A stretch of 38,059 bases of DNA from Bacteroides pyogenes (GTDB lineage: Bacteria > Bacteroidota > Bacteroidia > Bacteroidales > Bacteroidaceae): positions 1 to 38,059 of the forward strand of contig NZ_JACIDI010000020.1 in the NCBI RefSeq assembly GCF_014196225.1. Direction: 5' to 3'. Below, piece after piece: positions 34,901 through 38,059 of this stretch. Position numbers and translations under genes: made by a program. A model generated the notes under the pieces. It worked only from the letters and a program-made list of their open reading frames with translations. It was not told the DNA's origin and did not search any database. Numbering within the stretch: the stretch's first letter is position 1; each line of letters begins with the position of its first letter.

Positions 34901-35485
34901 CTGATCATGAGCGAGGTGAATGTAAAAGACATTAAATTTGTTGACGATACTCAAGGCATTCTGGTGAAGAAAGTGAAGTGCGACTTTAAGAAGATGGGAC
35001 CCAAATTCGGAAAGCAGATGAAGGCGGTTGCCGCTTCCGTAGCCGAAATGTCTCAGGAAGCCATTGCCCGGCTGGAAAAAGACGGCCGTTACACCTTGTC
35101 GTTGGACGGAATGGAAGCGACAATCGAAGCGTCGGATGTGGAAATCATCAGCGAAGATATTCCCGGCTGGTTGGTTGCCAACGAAGGCAAGCTGACTGTG
35201 GCGCTCGAAGTAGTGGTTACAGAAGAACTTCGCCGTGAAGGCATTGCCCGTGAATTGGTAAATCGTATTCAGAACATACGCAAATCGAGCGGATTCGAGA
35301 TAACCGACAAGATTAAAATCACAATCTCGAAAAATAAGCAAACAGATGATGCGGTAAATGAATATAATGGCTATATTTGCAACCAAGTTTTAGGCACCTC
35401 TCTCGAATTGTCGGACGAAGTAAAAGATGGGGTAGAACTTAGTTTCGATGATTTTTCGTTGTTTGTAGATGTAATGAAAGAATAA
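31997..35485 (+). CDS. ileS: Isoleucyl-tRNA synthetase
   Basis: This 1162-residue class Ia synthetase charges tRNA-Ile and edits valine. The ATP site is formed by the HIGH-equivalent G57-I58-H59-H60 in NGMPGIHHVMAR, where the first His is Gly, and by KMSKR at 710-714. The segment YKTMKGYQVKRKAGWDTHG, the editing-domain stretches FIAWTTTPWTLPSN and DGTGIVHIAPTFGADD, and WFFTLHAIATMVFD are typical. Length and motif style fit the longer type-2 IleS that resembles the eukaryotic cytosolic enzyme; some type-2 forms resist mupirocin, but that cannot be claimed from sequence. No zinc-binding tail like that of E. coli IleS is evident. It heads the run with the DksA-like gene, although lspA has its own promoter. 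Confidence 0.97.
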   Translation: MGKRFTEYSQFDLSQVNKEVLKKWDENHVFAKSMTEREGCPSFVFFEGPPSANGMPGIHHVMARTIKDIFCRYKTMKGYQVKRKAGWDTHGLPVELGVEKALGITKEDIGKKISVAEYNAACRKEVMKYTKEWEDLTHKMGYWVDMQHPYITYDNRYIETLWWLLKQLYKKGLLYKGYTIQPYSPAAGTGLSSHELNQPGCYRDVKDTTVVAQFKIKNPKPEMAGWGTPYFIAWTTTPWTLPSNTALCVGPKIDYVAVQTYNAYTGDPITVILAKALLNAHFNPKAAELKLEDYKAGDKLVPFRVIAEYKGTDLIGMEYEQLIPWVKPVEVSEEGNWTRSDNGFRVIPGDYVTTEDGTGIVHIAPTFGADDANVARAAGIPSLFMINKKGETRPMVDLTGKFYTLDELDETFVKECIDADKYKEYQGAWVKNAYDPQFTVDGKYDENAAQAAESLDIALVMMMKMSNLAFKIEKHVHNYPHCWRTDKPILYYPLDSWFIRSTACRERMMELNKTINWKPESTGTGRFGKWLENLNDWNLSRSRYWGTPLPIWRTEDYSDEKCIESVEELYNEIEKSVAAGFMKSNPYKEKGFVPGEYTEANYEKIDLHRPYVDDIILVSKDGRPMKRESDLIDVWFDSGSMPYAQIHYPFENKELLDNRQVYPADFIAEGVDQTRGWFFTLHAIATMVFDSVSYKAVISNGLVLDKNGNKMSKRLGNAVDPFATIEKYGSDPLRWYMITNASPWDNLKFDVEGVEEVRRKFFGTLYNTYSFFALYANVDGFEYKEADVPMEERPEIDRWILSVLNSLIKEVDNCYNEYEPTKAGRLIADFVNDNLSNWYVRLNRKRFWGGEFTQDKLSAYQTLYTCLETVAKLMAPISPFYADRLYTDLIAASGHEQVVSVHLAQFPQYREEMINGELEARMKMAQDVTSMVLALRRKVNIKVRQPLQCIMIPAVDEEQKMHIEAVKNLIMSEVNVKDIKFVDDTQGILVKKVKCDFKKMGPKFGKQMKAVAASVAEMSQEAIARLEKDGRYTLSLDGMEATIEASDVEIISEDIPGWLVANEGKLTVALEVVVTEELRREGIARELVNRIQNIRKSSGFEITDKIKITISKNKQTDDAVNEYNGYICNQVLGTSLELSDEVKDGVELSFDDFSLFVDVMKE

Positions 35486-35527
35486 TACTGAATGAAATAT
35501 TGATTAACCTTTTAAACCAGTGAAGAT

Positions 35528-35908
35528 ATGGCAGAGAAAACCAGATATTCGGATGCGGAGCTCGAGGAGTTCCGTGCCATCATAATGGATAAATTGGAGT
35601 TGGCTCAGCGTGATTACGAACAGTTGAAAATGAGCTTGATGGGATTGGACGGCAATGACACCGACGATACGTCTCCCACATATAAGGTGTTGGAAGAAGG
35701 AGCCAATACGCTTTCTAAAGAAGAAACGACACGCCTGGCACAACGCCAGTTGAAATTCATCCAAGGATTGCAGGCCGCTTTGGTTCGTATAGAGAATAAA
35801 ACCTACGGTGTCTGTCGCGAAACGGGAAAACTGATTCCTGCAGAACGTTTGCGCGCTGTTCCTCATGCTACATTGAGCATCGAAGCTAAAAACAGCGGTA
35901 AAAGATAA
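35528..35908 (+). CDS. DksA/TraR-family protein without an intact zinc finger
   Basis: This 126-residue protein has the DksA/TraR layout: an acidic coiled-coil of two long helices (about 8-40 and 58-88) with an acidic turn LDGNDTDD between them, then the C-terminal finger region. That region reads YGVCRETGKLIPAERL then ATLSIEA; only one of the four zinc cysteines (C96) remains, the others being Thr, Ser and Ala. Family members bind the RNA polymerase secondary channel and alter initiation with ppGpp; cysteine-poor forms exist in other bacteria and can still be active. It lies 42 bases after ileS and before a long hairpin. Its role in transcription control is inferred from the family. Confidence 0.87.
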   Translation: MAEKTRYSDAELEEFRAIIMDKLELAQRDYEQLKMSLMGLDGNDTDDTSPTYKVLEEGANTLSKEETTRLAQRQLKFIQGLQAALVRIENKTYGVCRETGKLIPAERLRAVPHATLSIEAKNSGKR

Positions 35909-35931
35909 CAGATAGCTGAAGGCTACGAGTG

Positions 35932-35982
35932 ACGAGCTACAAGTAGCTGCGCAATATTTACGCACGGCAACTTGTAGCTCGT
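35932..35982 (+). terminator. Long hairpin after the DksA-like gene
   Basis: ACGAGCTACAAGT (35932-35944) is complementary to ACTTGTAGCTCGT (35970-35982), with TGCG/CGCA pairing inside. The tail TGTTTTG is only moderately T-rich and overlaps the next promoter. It probably separates the transcript from lspA. Confidence 0.65.
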
Positions 35983-35985
35983 TGT

Positions 35986-36015
35986 TTTGCCTGTAGTCCA
36001 CAGTTTGTAATTTTG
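35986..36015 (+). promoter_or_regulatory. Promoter of lspA
   Basis: TTTG at 35986-35989, 18 bases, then TAATTTTG at 36008-36015 matches the Bacteroides consensus well. The leader before the ATG at 36029 would be under 10 bases, so lspA may have a near-leaderless message. Confidence 0.65.
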
Positions 36016-36028
36016 TCAATTGAAAATA

Positions 36029-36685
36029 ATGAAGAAATTTTTTACGAAAGGGAGAACGGCCCTGCTCATTATCTTTTCGGTGCTGATTATCGACCAGGTA
36101 ATCAAAATATGGGTTAAAACTCACATGTATTGGCACGAAAGTATCCGAGTGACCGATTGGTTTTATATTTATTTTACTGAGAATAACGGGATGGCTTTCG
36201 GTATGGAATTTATCGGAAAGCTCTTTTTGACTACTTTTCGTATTTTTGCCGTCGGACTTATCGGCTGGTATCTTTACAAAATTGTCAAACGAGGATTGAA
36301 AACCGGATATATCGTTTGTGTTTCCTTGATTCTGGCGGGCGCTTTGGGAAATATCATCGACAGTGTTTTCTATGGTGTCGTTTTCAATGAAAGTACCCAT
36401 TCTCAGATAGCCTCTTTCATGCCCCACGACGGGGGATATGCCGGTTGGTTTTACGGGAAAGTGGTAGATATGTTCTATTTTCCGATTATTGAAACCAATT
36501 GGCCGGCATGGATGCCGTTTGTGGGAGGAGAGCATTTCATCTTTTTCAGCCCGATTTTCAATTTTGCGGACGCCGCCATCAGTTGCGGCATTATCGCCTT
36601 GTTGATTTTCTATAGTAAATACCTGAACGAATCTTGTCATTCATCCCGTAGAGATGAAAAAGCGGCTGTAAGCAATGAAAAATAA
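36029..36685 (+). CDS. lspA: Lipoprotein signal peptidase (SPase II)
   Basis: This predicted 218-residue integral inner-membrane aspartyl protease removes lipoprotein signal peptides. Four hydrophobic spans are visible. The conserved segments are IIDQVIKIWVK near the N-terminus, FTENNGMAFGM, the first catalytic Asp D111 in GALGNIIDSVFYG, and the second, D181, in FNFADAAISCG. The periplasmic loop between the two is longer than in E. coli (which has about 164 residues in total), as is common in Bacteroidetes. I start at the ATG 36029; a TTG three codons upstream is less likely given the promoter. It overlaps the following lipoprotein gene by 11 bases, a natural partner since that product would be one of its substrates. 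Confidence 0.95.
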   Translation: MKKFFTKGRTALLIIFSVLIIDQVIKIWVKTHMYWHESIRVTDWFYIYFTENNGMAFGMEFIGKLFLTTFRIFAVGLIGWYLYKIVKRGLKTGYIVCVSLILAGALGNIIDSVFYGVVFNESTHSQIASFMPHDGGYAGWFYGKVVDMFYFPIIETNWPAWMPFVGGEHFIFFSPIFNFADAAISCGIIALLIFYSKYLNESCHSSRRDEKAAVSNEK

Positions 36686-37748
36686 ATTTTGGTTTCATCT
36701 GTGTTTCGTTTCGTTTCTTGCGTTTTCTTTAACGGCATGCAAAGTGAAAAGACCCGACAATGTATTGTCGGAGCCGGAAATGGAAAACTTGCTTTATGAT
36801 TATCATATTGCAAAAGCCATGGGCGATTATCTGCCTTATAACGAAAGCTATAAAAAGGTGTTGTACATTGACGCCGTATTTCAAAAGTACGGCACTACGG
36901 AAGCCGTGTTCGACTCTTCCCTTGTCTGGTACACGCGAAATACGGAAGTCCTTTCCAAAATTTATGAGAAAATCAATAAACGGATGAAAGCCAATCAGGA
37001 TGAAATAAATCATCTGATTGCGCTACGCGACAAAAAGCCGAAGATGAGCGAGCCGGGGGATAGTATAGATGTATGGCCTTGGAGGCGGATGTTGCGGCTG
37101 ACCGGCAAAAAGTTGAATAATTATTATACGTTCGTGTTGCCGGGCGACTCGAATTACAAAGACCGCGACACATTGGTTTGGGAGGCACGGTATCATTTCC
37201 TGCATACGATGCCTGCGGACTCGACCGGAGGGGCTGCCATGGCGATGCAGATCGTATACGACAAAGATACGATCAGCCGTTTGGAACATATAGATGGCCC
37301 GGGTGTTTACCGGATACGTCTGTTTGCCGATACTCTGGGTACGATAAGAGAAGTGAAAGGTTTTATTTATTATGCGTCGAACGATTCGTTGCAAGGAGGA
37401 ACGCTGTTGGCGGACCGGTTCAGCCTTCTTCGCTATCATTGTACGGACACGCTTTCCATCGCTGCGAGAGACTCGGTGAATAAGGCGGAAAAACTGAAAA
37501 CCGACTCGTTGAAGCAGCAACCTTCTGCGCAACCCTCCGATTCTTTGCAGCAAGCCGAGCCTAAAGAAAATCCCATACGTTTGTCTCCCGAAGAAATGAA
37601 CCGCAGACGCACAGGTGTTCGTCCCGAAAAAAGGCAGGAGCAGATAGAAGTGGAGCGCCATATTCAGGAAGAGCAGGAACAGCAAAGAAAGGAGCGGGAA
37701 ATAAATCAACGCAGAATCCACCAACAGAGATCTCAAACGCGTCGCTGA
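36675..37748 (+). CDS. DUF4296-family lipoprotein
   Basis: This 357-residue predicted lipoprotein has signal peptide MKNKFWFHLCFVSFLAFSLTAC, with lipobox LTAC at 19-22. The next ~90 residues carry the DUF4296 pattern (VLSEPEMENLLYDYHIAKA, then YKKVLYIDAVFQKYGTTEA and YTRNTEVLSKIYEKI). A middle region with beta-like strands follows, then from about 270 a low-complexity tail rich in Q, E, R and S that ends in a highly charged probable coiled-coil (EEQEQQRKEREINQRR). The position directly after lspA, with an 11-base overlap, is shared by many Bacteroides as far as I recall. It is probably anchored in the outer or inner membrane; its function is unknown. Confidence 0.88.
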   Translation: MKNKFWFHLCFVSFLAFSLTACKVKRPDNVLSEPEMENLLYDYHIAKAMGDYLPYNESYKKVLYIDAVFQKYGTTEAVFDSSLVWYTRNTEVLSKIYEKINKRMKANQDEINHLIALRDKKPKMSEPGDSIDVWPWRRMLRLTGKKLNNYYTFVLPGDSNYKDRDTLVWEARYHFLHTMPADSTGGAAMAMQIVYDKDTISRLEHIDGPGVYRIRLFADTLGTIREVKGFIYYASNDSLQGGTLLADRFSLLRYHCTDTLSIAARDSVNKAEKLKTDSLKQQPSAQPSDSLQQAEPKENPIRLSPEEMNRRRTGVRPEKRQEQIEVERHIQEEQEQQRKEREINQRRIHQQRSQTRR

Positions 37749-37757
37749 TTGTTCATT

Positions 37758-38059
37758 ATGAAACATTTTGCCTCTCATTATCTTTACTTGCCCGGTACAG
37801 GGTTCCTGAAACAGCAAGTCGTAACCGTTTCCGACGAAGGGTTCGTGGAAGCGATAGCTCCATTGACGCATGAAGTTGAGTCGGTGGAATGGATTCCGGG
37901 AGTGATTGCCTTGTTTTCCGCAGAACAATTGGAGGCTTTGAAAAAAAACACGGCGGGCTTTGAAAAAAACACGGCGGGCTTTGAAAAAAACACGGCGGGC
38001 TTTGAAAAAAACACGGCGGGCTTTGAAAAAAACACGGCGGGCTTTGAAAAAAACACGGC
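37758..38059 (+). CDS. ORF with in-frame heptapeptide tandem repeat (cut by window edge)
   Basis: From the ATG at 37758 the frame stays open to the window edge (100 codons). The first ~60 residues look like an ordinary protein (MKHFASHYLYLPGTGFLKQQ, then WIPGVIALFSAEQLEAL) and recall the N-terminal part of small Bacteroides proteins found after DUF4296 genes; I do not recognise a function. From about residue 62 the sequence becomes a repeat: one LKKNTAG, then FEKNTAG over and over with perfect DNA identity and a period of 21 bases. It starts 9 bases after the DUF4296 stop, so it is probably co-transcribed with lspA. The end, and how many repeats follow, lie outside the window. It could be a normal gene whose 3' end was invaded by a minisatellite. 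Confidence 0.7.
   Translation, partial: MKHFASHYLYLPGTGFLKQQVVTVSDEGFVEAIAPLTHEVESVEWIPGVIALFSAEQLEALKKNTAGFEKNTAGFEKNTAGFEKNTAGFEKNTAGFEKNT
37940..38059 (+). repeat. 21-bp perfect tandem array inside a reading frame
   Basis: The first unit (37940-37961) is 22 bases with a run of eight A. Units at 37962, 37983, 38004 and 38025 are 21 bases with seven A and are identical; a sixth is cut at 38059. The unit core is CACGGCGGGCTTT. The same 21-base unit occurs on the other strand at 16774-16794. Confidence 0.95.

Noticed and set aside
37784..38056. Minus-strand frame with a repeated VFFSKPA peptide
   Set aside because: It is the reverse reading of the same 21-base array; the plus-strand frame has a protein-like N-terminus, a start and an operon context, while this one enters from the window edge.
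37940..38059. Possible CRISPR array at the right edge
   Set aside because: Units are contiguous 21-base copies with no unique spacers and no cas genes nearby.

Overview
The window reads as chromosomal DNA from a gut Bacteroides or close Bacteroidales relative. The evidence is repeated use of the Bacteroidetes promoter -7 box (TAnnTTTG, with TTTG about 18 bases upstream in the clearest cases), A-rich rather than Shine-Dalgarno leaders, a TonB-dependent receptor, DUF4296 and DUF5112/DUF5113-type proteins, and the run ileS, DksA/TraR-like, lspA, DUF4296 lipoprotein, which from memory is typical of Bacteroides. Family names here come from reading the translations; no database search was possible.

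Layout. (1) 1-270: start of a tyrosine recombinase running off the left edge, then a very AT-rich gap. (2) 511-6648: one compact operon of a TonB-dependent outer-membrane receptor, an AmpG/RhtX-like inner-membrane permease, oxygen-independent HemN and an FAD protoporphyrinogen oxidase; it looks like a unit for taking up a tetrapyrrole and finishing it to protoporphyrin. (3) 6710-8693, minus strand: a small secreted protein and prs, separated by a train of hairpins. (4) 8768-15322: a 1436-residue tandem sensor kinase, its response regulator and an AbgT-family transporter, overlapping or nearly so. (5) 15478-16815: tRNA-Arg(TCT), a secreted TPR protein and a repeat array. (6) 16875-18497: pabB-pabC for p-aminobenzoate. 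(7) 18539-21757: DUF2461, a YhcH-family protein and a eukaryote-like glycogen branching enzyme, meeting a convergent patatin / alpha-amylase pair (21872-24426). (8) 24427-25650: about 1.2 kb without a gene, holding a decayed minisatellite and a large inverted repeat. (9) 25651-27431, minus strand: fabD and thiD. (10) 27730-31607: a cobalamin riboswitch followed by class Ia ribonucleotide reductase nrdAB. (11) 31924-38059: ileS, a zinc-finger-less DksA-like protein, lspA, a DUF4296 lipoprotein, and an ORF that turns into an in-frame heptapeptide repeat and leaves the window.

Three things stand out. First, four separate loci carry tandem arrays with a 21-22 base period; two of them share an identical unit, one of those lying between genes and the other read in frame as protein. 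Second, in the tandem kinase the first module keeps the ATP-binding boxes but has no phosphoacceptor histidine, while the second keeps a histidine but has lost its glycine boxes, so each half may supply what the other lacks. Third, receptor, permease and two late haem-synthesis enzymes form a self-contained operon.
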